From Gonium pectorale (taxonomy: Eukaryota; Chlorophyta; Chlorophyceae; Chlamydomonadales; Volvocaceae), in NCBI GenBank assembly GCA_001584585.1, contig LSYV01000019.1, forward strand, positions 136,275 through 173,031: a DNA stretch of 36,757 bases, given 5' to 3'. A program made the translations under genes and the position numbers. Under the pieces are notes generated by a model that ran no database searches, was not told where the DNA came from, and saw only the letters and a program-made list of their open reading frames with translations. This document shows positions 13,101-24,466 of this stretch, piece after piece. Every line of letters starts with the position of its first letter. Within the stretch, counting starts at the first letter, position 1.

Positions 13101-13242
13101 CCTCAGCTTGCTGGAAGCCTCAATTTGGGCCTAAAACATGCGGAGTTGAGCGTTCGGTTAGGGCGAAAGCGGAACCGGGACATTCCGGTAATATACCGAC
13201 CTCGATGGCCTCTATCGCAGCAAATGTTTTTTTCTCAGCCAT
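5418..13242 (-). CDS. tandem NAP/SET-domain histone-chaperone-like protein with C-terminal membrane anchor
   Basis: Nineteen-exon model, 782 aa, all junctions in phase: 13201-13242, 13036-13130, 12498-12546, 12059-12238, 11515-11652, 11073-11291, 10568-10725, 10316-10391, 9926-10144, 9647-9769, 8926-9055, 8458-8637, 8042-8154, 7448-7595, 6987-7051, 6600-6668, 6150-6221, 5716-5928, 5418-5477. NAP/SET proteins bind histones and assemble nucleosomes, acting as dimers through a long helix. Domain 1 shows the helix (aa 1-60), GVPFFWLNAL (110-119), FHFSPNNPYFTN (156-167), IDWRPG (197-202), PSFFRFF (299-305), an 11-Glu run (330-340) and a closing helix DILDVLVKKVVPRAV (about 368-382). Domain 2 repeats the order: helix (about 419-470), IPAFWLRAL (484-492), ELEFLPNRWFSNKVL (538-552), IDWHPGADLTV (578-588), PSFFHYF (613-619), a helix (646-668). 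An acidic then Arg/Ala-rich linker follows, then a hydrophobic span (about 750-767) and a 14-residue tail. The start is the first in-frame ATG. Least certain are the 8155-8457 intron and the choice between acceptors at 6668 and 6662. No in-frame ATG precedes domain 2, so one gene is favoured over two. Confidence 0.8.
12795..12810. repeat. 16-bp perfect palindrome in an intron
   Basis: GCATGCATATGCATGC reads the same on both strands. It lies inside the intron between the second and third exons of the tandem-NAP gene. No function is implied by the sequence. Confidence 0.7.
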
Positions 13243-13552
13243 CGCGGCCGGTCTGTTGCTCCCGCCCCACAAGGGGCCTACTGCTTTTGCGGTCTTGCCC
13301 AAGAGGGTTTGTCGTTCAAGCTCCAAGTGGCTAAGTCAAGCTGAGCTGGACCGGAAGCCTCGGCTGGGCGCTTATTGCGCAAGGGAACACGGCAATACGA
13401 CTAACCTCAACTTGTGAGCAAGTATCGCCCACAGTTGTATCACCTAACGCCTGTTGCGATGGCCCCACTAATATTGAAGAGCAAGCATGGGTCCACACAC
13501 TAGATAGTGTAACAAATTGATCGGGGCGGTTTCCTCGCACGGGTGGCTCGAG
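13243..13552. promoter_or_regulatory. shared divergent promoter region
   Basis: Only 310 bp separate the start codon of the minus-strand tandem-NAP gene (13242) from that of the plus-strand ChAPs-like gene (13553). Both promoters and both 5' UTRs should lie here, unless either gene has an untranslated first exon further out. I see no convincing TATA box. A drop in GC occurs around 13380-13520. Confidence 0.6.
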
Positions 13553-16500
13553 ATGGACGCCATACGGGGCCACGTTGAGCATGTGGAGACGGTGTTTGGC
13601 GAGGCCATCGTGGCGAGGGACGAGTCCCTGGTCGTGCTTGCCGGAGCTGCCGGGCTGGGCCCGCCCGACCTCTGCTGGTTGCAGAAGTCATCGAAAAGTG
13701 CCCTGACCGGTGCCACGGGCGAGGCGAAGGGGTACTACCACTACTGTCTGGGCGTGGATGCGTCCTCGTCCGCTGCCGTCGCGGCGTACTTTGCCACGCT
13801 AACTTCTATGGTCGAGCCGCCGACGTTCTTGCAGGTGATTGGGGACTGGCCCCCATTGGCGGGGCGCTGGTGCGGGTTTTCGTTGTCACGCCGGGGTTGG
13901 GGTGGGGGCACACCCTGCTTCGCATCCGTGTTGCCGTCGCCTTCTAGCCTCGGTGTGCTCCTGAAAATCCCATGGGTATAATGTTGAGATTACTGCAGGG
14001 GCTTGGTTGGCACTGGCTGGCACAACGGGTCTGCCCCAGGTTGAAGCGCCTTTGTCGTCTGCCCTCACGTCGTGCCGTCCCCAAAAACACGCCTGTCCGT
14101 AGGGCCTCTTTAGCACGACGGAGACGCGCATTGAGCGCGGCTTCTACTGCTGCTACGACCCGCTCTCTCGCCTGGACATCCGCTGCGAGCTGTGCATCCC
14201 GGGCGGGGTGGTGTGCGGCGCGCTTGACTGCGAGGGCAACGTGCACGACGTGACGCCCGATCTGTGGCGGAACTGCGTGGTGCGTACTGCTCCTGACGGA
14301 GGGTCTGGGCTGCAGCGGAGCGAGGGGACTCCGGCTGCCTCTTGTGCAAAAGACCTCGGGGAGGAGCCGGTTGGAGGGGAGAGCCGATGCAGCCATGAAG
14401 CATTGGGTTGAGGGCGCGGGTGGAGTGTGGTGGTAGCTTTTCCACACGTACATGTGTGACCAGGAACCCTCATGCTGCGTCAACGACTGTATCCGCAGGT
14501 TGCGACGTTTATGAGGTCGGAGCTGTACGACGCGGAGCTGGTGTCGTACTCTAAGGCGTCTGTGGCAAGGTCCGACTGATGAAGCACAGAAGTCTAGGAG
14601 TTTGATCATGGGGCCACTGCACAACTGGAACCTCCGGCACAGATGCTGTGGACGAGGATGCAGGGAGGGTATGCGGGATTGGACTGCAGACCCAAGACAG
14701 GCTATTGCAGCGCCAGCAGAATGGCAGTCTTGCAAAGACTGTGCAAAGCAGCCTGCGGATTGGCTTACGACGGGCCTTTGTCAGGAGTCCGCTGTCGGCC
14801 GCCGCAGTCAAGCTCCCATACATGGCATTTGCGTCTTTCCCTCGCCGATCATACCTAGACTCCTCGACATGTATGCACATTTCTGTCGCTCTGACGTGCA
14901 GGCACCCTCCGCTACCTACCCCGGCCGACGAGTCGCGCCTGCTGGCCGCCATCGCGGGCTTGTACGAGGATGCTGTGCTGCCGGGCGCGCTGGAGGGGCT
15001 CACGATTGACCAGGTGGGAGATCAACAGATGCCACCACAGGACGGGCCTTGGGCACGCCTTCTGTCGGGCCCTCGGTGGCCATTTGCCGGTCCTCCCGCA
15101 TTGGCCAGTGTTCCTCAACTGCCACTTCCTTGCCACGTTGCCGTGGAGTGTCACCCACCGATTCCCCGCGTCTGTGGGGTGTTCTGATGACTGCCACCGC
15201 GTGTGTGCGCCCCAGGCTGGAGGCGTGGCGCCGGAGCACGCGGACGTGGTGCTGCACACGCTGCTGCACTACCTGGCACGCAGGCAGCTCTGGGGCACAG
15301 CTATGGACTTCTTCGCCAGGTAGGGCGCCGCCAACAGGGAGCGGTTGCCAGAGCCCTTCTGTGGCGGGGAGTGCTTGGGTCGTGGCCCTCGTCCGCGTCG
15401 GCTGTGTGTCTCCGGTTTGGAAGCTTTGTAGGCGGCAAGGAACGCGCATCTGTTGCATTGTTCCTGCAACGATGCAATGGGCCCCGTGTCACAGCTTCAT
15501 GGACCCGGTCGCCGCGGTGCTGCCCGCAGGCTGTCCTCGGTATATCCCCCCGCCTCGCAGTACGTCGCTGCTGTACAGCGTGAGTGCGGACTGTACGACG
15601 AAGCCCTGGCGACGCTCTCGCGCGCCGTGGACGCTGCCCCGGACGAGCCGCTGCTGCTCGCGGCGCTGGCCGCCGAGTGCCTGTTTGCGGAACAGGTAGG
15701 GCAAAAGATTCGGAAGTGCTGGCCTCAGGATCCGTTCATTGGACCTTGAATGCGGCACTGGTGCGGGCCCCTTTGAGAGTCCTCGCCGATGGTAAAGCGT
15801 GTATCGTCATCCGTGGCTGGCGCCTGGCTGGCGAACGTACGGTATATCAGGTTCAGAAAGAGCCCGGGAACCAACCGGCTTTCGACCCACTCTTCGTGCA
15901 CCCGCGCGGTTGCGCCGCTGGTACGCTCATGTCTGTACCATGCATACATGACCCCCAGCCTCTTCCCCATTTATGGCCTCCCTGGCCCGCGCTCCTTGCC
16001 CTTGCCGCAGCATGAGGCCGCGCTCCGCTTCGCCACGCGCGCCGTGCGCATGAGGCCGCTGCTGCGGCCGGCATGGCTGGCGCTGGCCCGGGCACACGTG
16101 CGGCTGGGCGTGGCGGCAGCCTCGGTGGGCGGCGGCCCTAACGCCTTCAGTGCGGGCGGCGGCGCGGCGGCGCTCGTGGTCCTGAACCTGGTGCCGCCGC
16201 CTCCCATCCCTGGACGGGAGGAGGCCATGTTGCACGTGAGTCTGAGGGGCGTTGTGAATAGCGGACAGCGGTCGGGCTTGCGGATTTGAAGTTCTGTGAG
16301 CTCTGCGCTGATAAATCGAACCCCAGATGTCTGCAAGGGGAAGCATGCCGCGCGAAGGTGTGGGTTTCTGTGTATTGCATTTTTCAAGCCTGCTAAGCGC
16401 ACAGCGTGCGTTGGTTGCCCTTTTTTCCTACCTTCCTCCGCGGTCGTCCTGTTGGTTCTTCACAGGTGGTTGTGGCTCCGGAGCCCAAGGCCGTTACCAA

Positions 16501-19500
16501 GCCCTCCGTGCCACCCTACGACCTGGACGTGGCAATCACGCGACAAGTCCTCACCGAGGAGGTGCGGCTGAGGGACCTCGGGAACTCCTTATGCTAATGT
16601 CACGGGCACTCCTTGCACATTTTAGTGTGGGTTGGGCATTAACGCTCTTGGGGCCCTCGACATCGAACCTCGTTATGTGCCGCCACGTTTCACCTTGCTG
16701 TGCTTTGAACTGTGCGTTCCCGCATGGTCTGCCAACCCGTTGTCCTCAGGCATTCGTGCACCCCAGCTCCGGCCCCTCCGCCCCCGGCGGGCCCTCCGCC
16801 GCGCTGCCGGGCGCACTGCTGGTCCCAAGGGAGCCGGCGGACGCGGGGTCCTGCCCCGACACGGCGCCGCTGCGGATCACCAAGGCCGTCCTGGCGGCGG
16901 TCTACACCGTGCTGCAGGTGGGCTGCTGAACAACTGAAAGCTCCTTTACAAGAGCCTGTTCGTACGGATTGTACAACTTGCTCCGTGTCCCAGCTCTGTC
17001 ACATACGTGCCACTGCCGTCTTGAGTGTGCCACTCCTGCCTCCGGCCCACGAGCCCCACGGAATGCTTGTAAGAGTGTGATCGATACATGCCCCCCGGTC
17101 TGTGTCAGGAAGTGGTGGCGGTATCGAGCTGGGACGGCTTCCTAGCGCTGCGCTCCTCGGTGTTTGTGATGCACGCTGACAGCGGCGTGCTGCGGGAGCA
17201 GCAGCAGGTGAGGGCACACGCTGGGTCGGGGGCTATGGCTCGTGTCGGGGGCAGTCTCTCCAAGGTTGGTAGGGGCCCTGTCAAACAGTCAGGCAATTAT
17301 GAGGAATCCTGAAAAGGCACGTGGATTATAGGTCAGGATCAAGTCCATCACAAGGCGGGTGCTACATGCCTTTCGCGAGCGTGCTTTTCGCTAAGTGTTC
17401 GCCCAAATGAGGATGCGACGGCTGGGTTGCGGGTTGGCGTGTTTGCCATGCGAGGCGAGGCATGTGGTGTCCCTCGCTGCCGCCCCTGACTACAGGAGGC
17501 GGAGGAGCGCGAGCGGCAGCTGCGCCTGCTGCACCGGCAGCTCTCAGCCGCGCTGCCGCCCTCGCCCGGCAGGGGCCCGCCGCCGCCGCACCTGGCCGCC
17601 GTCACCGCGGCTTCGCAGGTGCACCCGCTCGCCGCCGGGCCTGGGATGAATCGGCGGCCGCTGCTGGACGGTGAGTTATCTCTCGGTGGGGGCGAGGAGG
17701 GGGGCGGATGCAACAGGGGCGTGGCGGTGAGCAGCTTATGCGCCGTCCCGCGTTCCGCGGTGTGAGCGGCGTAGCGACAAGACTGGGGCACTGGCTAGTC
17801 GGTCGGCAGAATGCAACCTGGCACTCGGCGCAGGTCATCTGCAAGGTTTCGAGGAGGACCGAAGGGATCCTTGCCATGTCACGCAAAGCCCGGCAGGGCA
17901 TGGCGCGGCTGCCTATCGAGGTCTAGGCGCATTGTTCCCCAGCCTTTCACACCCGGTCATGCTGCCATCTGTCAGCCTAATCTAGTTCCCCTCCCCTTCC
18001 TACTGCAGTAACGCTGAAGTAGCACTCAGGGAAAACGTGCTGCCCGCTCCTCCATCTCTACCCTGCAGGCGTTGACATGGATGCGGCCCTCGACGAGGCG
18101 GCGATGATGGGTCTCGCGGACTACCCGGAGCACCTAGAGGTGCGGCCGGCTAGCCTGTACGCGGCATCTACCACGCAGTGCAGGCAGCTTCACAACAACC
18201 CCGACGGCAGTGCGAGCAGTTCTGCGTTCACCCTCGGTCTCTTGTCGCACACGGCCCCATCAATCGTGTCTTGCGCGACGCCCGGCTCTCCCCTGGCAGG
18301 CCGACTACGATGACCCTCGCGTCGCTGCAGCCCGCGAGGCGCACCGCCGCCACCTTCGAGAGATCGCAGAGCGGCAGGCGAGTGGCGGGTCCCTATTTGC
18401 AGCTTCACACGCCCGTCCCCGTTCATGCTTGGGGCCATGGGCCCCAAGCTGTTGGTTTGCTGGAATATGAGGCCGGAGATTCGGGGAAGTTGCGTTCACT
18501 GCTGCTGCCTCACGATAACCTCCTGATGGCCTTCGCGCTTTGTCCACCGCTTCAGCACCTGGTTGATCCCGACCATCCCTCTCTGCTCTCATCTGGCAGG
18601 CGCGGCTGGAGGCGGCCGAGGGCGGTGCCTATGCCGACGACGAGGGGGGTGACTCGTCCAGCTCTGGTGGCGAGGGCAGCGGCCGCGGCCGCGCACGGCG
18701 AGCCGGCCGGACGGGGCGCAAGTCGGCGAGCAGGAGGGGCGGCAGCGGAGCCAGCCCCGGGTCGGGGCCAGTCGCAGCGGGGCCGGCGGCGCTGCCGCCC
18801 GCGCAGGGCTCTGCTGGCGAAGGAGTGGGACCCGCAGGAGCCGTCGCCGTTGACAACGGCATCGTCGATGCGGGCGCTCTGGTCCGGCAGGAGATGGAAG
18901 AGGAGGAGGCGCGGCTGCGGCAGCAGCCGCAGCAGGGCGCTTCAGAACCACTACAGGCGGCTGTCTCCAGCGCTGCTGACGCTGCCCAGGCCGCAGGGCC
19001 CGGCGGCAGCACAGCGGCGCCCGCACCTGCGCCCACCCATCCCTCCATCGGCTCCGGCGCTGCCCCCGCCGCTGCTGCGGCTACCACGACCTCGCCAGCT
19101 CCTAGCAGCTGGTGGGGCGCTTGGTTTGGCGGCGGGGCCGGCAGCGTAGCCCAGCCGAACCGCCGCGAGCCTGGGCCGCTTGGAGAGGCGTGCGAGGGTC
19201 CTGCCAGAGCGGCCACGCCGGCTGTCCTCGGCCGTGCGCCACAGCCCGACCGTCAACACTGCCGGGGCGTCGGCACCAGCACGGCAACTGCGGCTGTCGC
19301 TGGGAGCTCCGCTTTCGGCTGGCCATCGGGCGGTGCCTCCAGGCCGCTTGCGCTCCAGGTGACGCTCTCGACGGGCACAGCTGGAGCGTCGGGGCACGCC
19401 GGGGCGGACCGGGCGCAGTCGCTGTTGCAAGCAGGCGTTTCAAGTGGCACCTTGACAGCGGAGGACGGCGCATGGTGGCAGCCTGCTGCTGCTCCTGCAG

Positions 19501-21647
19501 CATGGCTGGAGCCGTCCCTCCTGGGCGGCTCGCACGTGGTGTGCTCGCCGCTCTCGCAACTTGCTTGCAGGACAGTCCTGCAAGCGGCGCATCAGCAACG
19601 TTGCGGTAGCGATGCCACTTCCGCTGCTCCGAGTGGAAATGGGGCCGGGCGCTCGCCTGTTCGGCAAACTTTTTTCATTGCTGAGAGACTCAGCAGCCTC
19701 AGGCCGAAGCTTCTCATCTGCGCTCTGGCGGTGCGGGCGACTGCGTACGTCCGGGAGCGGCGCCACCGGCGGCAGCAACGGCGCTGCCGGTTGGCGCTGC
19801 TCAAGGAGGCGGGGCAGCAGCCTTACGGAGCCGCTGGCCCGCTGCTGCCTGCCCGGCACTGCGCCGCGGCGCCTGTCGGCGTGGCTGCCGCTGCCTGTCG
19901 CTTCCGTCCTTCATCTGGCCCCGTCGTGGAGAGCGGCGGCCCTTTCGCTGCGGCCGCGGCCGACTCTGCCGCTGTCGCGGCGCAGCCGCCGGCCACGGGT
20001 GTCGACGCCGTCGCAGCCAACGCCGCTGGCATGTTGGCTCCTGAGCCTTTCCCGCTGCTGCTGCAGAACGCCGACACGGACCGGCAGATGGTGCTCCAGG
20101 GGCTTGATGTGACTGAGCTAGGGGCCAAGCGTTTGTGCGTACGCTGGCTGGACGAGCTGATTGTGGCGCTATGGCACGACCTGCAGGTGCGGCACCCGGT
20201 GTGTGCACGTGTTTGCCGATGCACTATGGCCTTTCACAGGTCCGACTCCCGCAAGCGGGAGACCGCCGTGCGGTATTCGGTGTGCACGGGCTGCCGACGT
20301 CAAAGCCGTCTGTCCTGCGAGCGGGCTTGTGGTGTTGTTTTGCGCATTTGCTTTTATGCATTATAGCGGATGGTCGCGCACCTTGTTTGTGTCTAGTAAA
20401 AGCTCGTGCCACAATGCCCATGGCCTGTCTGAACAAGCGCAGGCGTTCCTTGACTGGAAGGCAATTGACACGGAGCTGGCGGAGGCGGGCTTCCGAAGCC
20501 ACGCAGAGATCGTTGCCGGCTCAGCGCCGGCGCCCACGCCCGCCGACTACGCGCGGCCCCGCCCCTCAGCAGCTGAGCCCCCGCAGACCGACAGCCGCAG
20601 CGACGGCGGCAACGGCGCGCCGTCGCAGCCGCACCAGCTTCCGCCGCCACCCCAGTTGCCGCTGCTGTCAGCGGCTGACTGGCTGCGGCGCGGGCTTCTG
20701 GCGGAGCGCCTACACCACGAGGCGGATGCCCTGCTGGCCTACGAGGCGGCCGTCAGCACCCCACCGGCGGGAGGCGCAGTCGGTCCAGTGGGCACCTCGC
20801 CAGTACTGGCGGCGCTGCCGGGCGGCGGGCCGGGTGCGTTCAGCATGATCGCCTGGCAGGTGAGCCGCGCGCGCCCTGTGCTGGGTAGAGAGGCTGGCGG
20901 TTTCAGATGGAAGAGGATGGGATGTGACACTTGACTTCGATACGCGATGCACCGCGCATGTGCCACTAGTCCTTGGCTTCTGGGCGAATCTGTTGCACAG
21001 AGCGCGATCAGAATCCTGCCCCTGTAGTCCTGACCGCTTGGCTTGTCTCTTCCAATGATACACTCATACAGGCCATCATGCGACTGGCTCCCGCCGCCGA
21101 CCCACGGGACACCGCTTGGGCGCTGCGAGCCGCTCAGGCCGTACTCACGTGGCTTGAGGTCAAGGCGCCACCTGCAGCCAGCGGCTACGGAGCTGCGCTC
21201 CCCTTCACCTCTGGCTACCTCCCCGCCTCGGCGAACCCCGCAACGTCAGGCGCTCGGTCTGCGGTGGCAGGGGCGGCGGCGTCCGGCGCCGGCCCTGCTG
21301 CTAAGCTGCAGGCATGCCCGCTCACTGTGCTCCAGTGCTTAGTCCTAGTGGCGGCCGTGTTGGGAGCTGACGGAGTGGAGGCATCCATCGCCGCTGCGAC
21401 AGCTGCGGCTGCGGGAGCGGCGGCGAAGCGCGGCGGCAGCGGTGGCGGCGCGGCCGCCGGGCGTGGGCAGATGCACCCGGCCGCCGTCACCGTCCTCAGA
21501 CAGGCAGTGCGGATAGCGGCGGCGGCGCGCGCAGCGAGTACTGCTGCCCCTGCTGACAACGGATTGGCGGCCGAGGAGGCCGGTGGCGCCGCCGGTGCTC
21601 ACAACATTGGCGGTGGTTCCGCGGCTTCGGCTGGGCCGGTGCAATAA
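13553..21647 (+). CDS. ChAPs-family (exomer cargo-adaptor-like) TPR protein with large low-complexity insertion
   Basis: Sixteen-exon model, 1467 aa, all phases consistent: 13553-13834, 14103-14279, 14499-14569, 14902-15013, 15216-15319, 15530-15695, 16011-16235, 16466-16561, 16750-16917, 17109-17207, 17496-17670, 18069-18139, 18300-18377, 18600-20186, 20443-20859, 21072-21647. Yeast ChAPs (Bch1, Bch2, Bud7, Chs6) bind Chs5 and Arf1 at the trans-Golgi and sort chitin synthase to the cell surface. Family-like marks, in order: GPPDLCW (aa 36-42), YYHYCLGVDAS (61-71), RGFYCCYDPLSRLDIR (exon 2), TPR-like helices (about 215-340; EAALRFATRAVRMRPLLRPA), SSWDGFLALRSSVFVM (exon 10), KRLCVRWLDELIVALWHDLQ (about 1118-1137), then AERLHHEADALLAYEAA (exon 15) and FSMIAW. 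Fungal members are about 730-760 aa. The excess is a Ser/Ala/Gly/Pro/Gln-rich block, about aa 505-1105. ATG 13553 is the first in-frame ATG. The assignment rests on remembered family motifs. The TPR content is firm; the ChAPs call is probable. Confidence 0.72.
18378..18599 (+). other. GC-AG intron of the ChAPs-like gene
   Basis: Exon 13 ends CAG and is followed by GCGAGT rather than GTGAGT; the acceptor is CTGGCAG at 18599. Using this GC donor keeps the frame open into the next exon. The only nearby GT donor (about 18389) would shift the phase. GC-AG introns are a known minor class with otherwise strong donors, as here. Confidence 0.65.
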
Positions 21648-22285
21648 GTGCAATTGCCAGACCTCGGCACGCTGAGCCCAGAAGGCGTGTCCGCAATGCT
21701 GAGCAACGCAACCCTGGGCACCGCGGGACAAGGAGAGGTGCTAACCACAAGCACATAGTATGCGGGGCGCTGAGCTTGCGCCGTCAAAGATCGAACGTCG
21801 AAACGGCGGTTGCGGCGGCGGTGTTTGAGCCGGGGCAGTTGGCTTTTGTCTGAGATGGGCGCGTGTCGGGCATGTTCGTGCTAGCATTGCCGCGGCTTCA
21901 ATGGAACTTGGATGGTGCCAGTAAACGGCCAACTGGGATGTGTCGGGACGTGGTTCCTATTCATCATCTGTGGTTGTCGGTTGATTTTTCTTGATTCAGT
22001 TGAACGATGGCCGTCGGTTCGGTTGTTGGAACCTGGGCCATGCGAGCCGTAGCATGCATAAATATGTTTGTGTGCGTGACGGAGCCCATCGGGATTTTGG
22101 ACAGCGGATGGATGCGCGTCTTTTGGGGGCATCGCGATGAGTCTCACCGTGGGATGCATGCGGATGGTGCCTGCGGCCCTTCGGCCCGACAGGATCAAGT
22201 CCGTGAAACGTGTCTCCGTAGCCGCTGACACGGTATCCTTTTTGCTGCGCTGCTACCAGGCAGTCAGCGGGCAATCCACCGTCCT
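21648..22285 (+). other. 3' flank of the ChAPs-like gene up to the gap
   Basis: This is probably the 3' UTR and beyond. I found no TGTAA polyadenylation element before the assembly gap, so the transcript end may lie in the unsequenced stretch or use a variant signal. No supported coding region is seen. Confidence 0.45.
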
Positions 22286-22901
22286 NNNNNNNNNNNNNNN
22301 NNNNNNNNNNNNNNNNNNNNNNNNNNNNNNNNNNNNNNNNNNNNNNNNNNNNNNNNNNNNNNNNNNNNNNNNNNNNNNNNNNNNNNNNNNNNNNNNNNNN
22401 NNNNNNNNNNNNNNNNNNNNNNNNNNNNNNNNNNNNNNNNNNNNNNNNNNNNNNNNNNNNNNNNNNNNNNNNNNNNNNNNNNNNNNNNNNNNNNNNNNNN
22501 NNNNNNNNNNNNNNNNNNNNNNNNNNNNNNNNNNNNNNNNNNNNNNNNNNNNNNNNNNNNNNNNNNNNNNNNNNNNNNNNNNNNNNNNNNNNNNNNNNNN
22601 NNNNNNNNNNNNNNNNNNNNNNNNNNNNNNNNNNNNNNNNNNNNNNNNNNNNNNNNNNNNNNNNNNNNNNNNNNNNNNNNNNNNNNNNNNNNNNNNNNNN
22701 NNNNNNNNNNNNNNNNNNNNNNNNNNNNNNNNNNNNNNNNNNNNNNNNNNNNNNNNNNNNNNNNNNNNNNNNNNNNNNNNNNNNNNNNNNNNNNNNNNNN
22801 NNNNNNNNNNNNNNNNNNNNNNNNNNNNNNNNNNNNNNNNNNNNNNNNNNNNNNNNNNNNNNNNNNNNNNNNNNNNNNNNNNNNNNNNNNNNNNNNNNNN
22901 N
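22286..22901. other. assembly gap (616 N)
   Basis: Unbroken run of N. Any reading frame crossing it is meaningless. The true length of the missing sequence is unknown. Confidence 0.99.
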
Positions 22902-24466
22902 CGGTGTGTTACCATCCTAGTAAATCATACCGTTCGCGGCAGCCTGAGCATTGCACACGCTGGCGCTCCAACCCTTGCTCAGAATCCTGCGTGCACGCAA
23001 CACACCGACTTAGGCAACTCCCTCTGCAAGCCGTTGTGCGCGCCTCCTGCTGCAGCTGCATTTACAGCCACATCGGGAGCTGGCAGCTTGCTCATGCCAG
23101 CATGCGGGCCACTCTGGTGTCGGGCCGTCACGTTCACATCCTGCGGCGGACCTTCAGTTGAACTGTGCCAGACTGCGCCACGAGGTCCCGTTTCCCGTGT
23201 GGACCACCAAACGGCGTTCGGGATGTGCCAGCAGCGACAATAGATGCGAAAAAACACCTGCAACAGTCCAAGCGCCCCAGCCCATGAGGCCATCGTACAC
23301 CGCAAGTGCGCGGCGCGGTCGCAACCACAGTGCCTCCGTTGACTGCCAACCCCATGCCAGCTGTCAAATCCACGTTAGGCTTAAACGTTACTACTGCCGT
23401 CACCTACCGTCGCTACCCAAACCGGACTAACCTAGGATACCGGATGAATCGTGGATATGCTTACTGTGCACGAACGCAGAGGGATGAATTGGATGCCGGG
23501 TACGGGATGCCGTACCCTGTGCTCTTTGCCTCTTCAGCGTCAAACCAACCAGTAACGCCAGGCGCAGTGTGCACGGCGCCGTACATCACAAAGCCAACAC
23601 GCCAAGACCTTCATTCCTTGCGACAATTATCCATTCCTGCTCAAGCCCACTATGCATCAATTTGCTGTGGCCCCGTCAAAACGTTCAAGGGGAGGTACGG
23701 CCGTTCGGCCATAACAAGTTCCTCTCTGGGATTCACACGCGTTGTGTCGCGTACGGTATCGACGAAATACGCATATAAACCCATGACTTGCACTCACATT
23801 GAAACAAGAAAACCTGCAGAGAAACCGGCATTCAGCCAGCAAGGGATGACATTGCCTGTCCATGACATCCAGTTCTGCACACAAGAGTACTCGACGCACT
23901 AACCTGTTCACACAAGGCCGTAACAAACAGGCTGCAAGGCGTACGGCTTGTCAGATTCGGCATGCGCTGAACGGCGTATGGGAATATGCGGGTATTTCGC
24001 CGCTGCTGGGCACCGAAGAAGGGTCACACGCTGATGCAACATCCCCTGAACTGCAAACGCACGCCAGACGGTAACGGCTGGAGTCCCGCCACTTAATTGG
24101 TAACAGCAACGCCATGCAGGCTCGCTTGATAATCCTGCAGGAGGACTCCTCGTTGTGGGTTCAGAATCTGCTTGGGTCGTTCATGCAACGGAAAGACAGG
24201 CGCCGTGACGATGAGTGGAAACGCAAGTGCGCTATCGGGCACCTCGGCTACCTGGCCTCGCTTCTTCAAAACCAACAATTAATGCACACAGAAACCTTCG
24301 ATGCTCCAGCTAGCTGCCGATGGGTGCGCCCCGGGACAAGCTGGGTCGGATAGCAGCTCACGAGACACCGTGTGCACAAGAGGTACGTAATACCTTCGAC
24401 GTCCGGCGAGGCAGTCGTACGACAAGGATGCGTTTCGCAACTTGGGTCGGAAGGATCTGGAATAGA
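22902..24466. other. region between the gap and the peptidase stop codon; likely 3' UTR or intergenic
   Basis: No frame has a recognisable domain. A plus-strand frame of 198 codons (23306-23902) and minus-strand frames such as 23134-23403 overlap and look like chance, though neither can be excluded. On the minus strand this is the downstream side of the peptidase gene. The only TGTAA I see is at 23062-23066 (TTACA on plus), about 1.4 kb past the stop, which would mean an unusually long 3' UTR. Confidence 0.4.

Noticed and set aside
18629..19216. Minus-strand Ala/Pro-rich frame of 195 codons
   Set aside because: Antisense shadow of the long low-complexity exon of the ChAPs-like gene.
22137..23243. 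Long frame (368 codons) crossing the N run
   Set aside because: Most of it is N; the continuity is an artefact.
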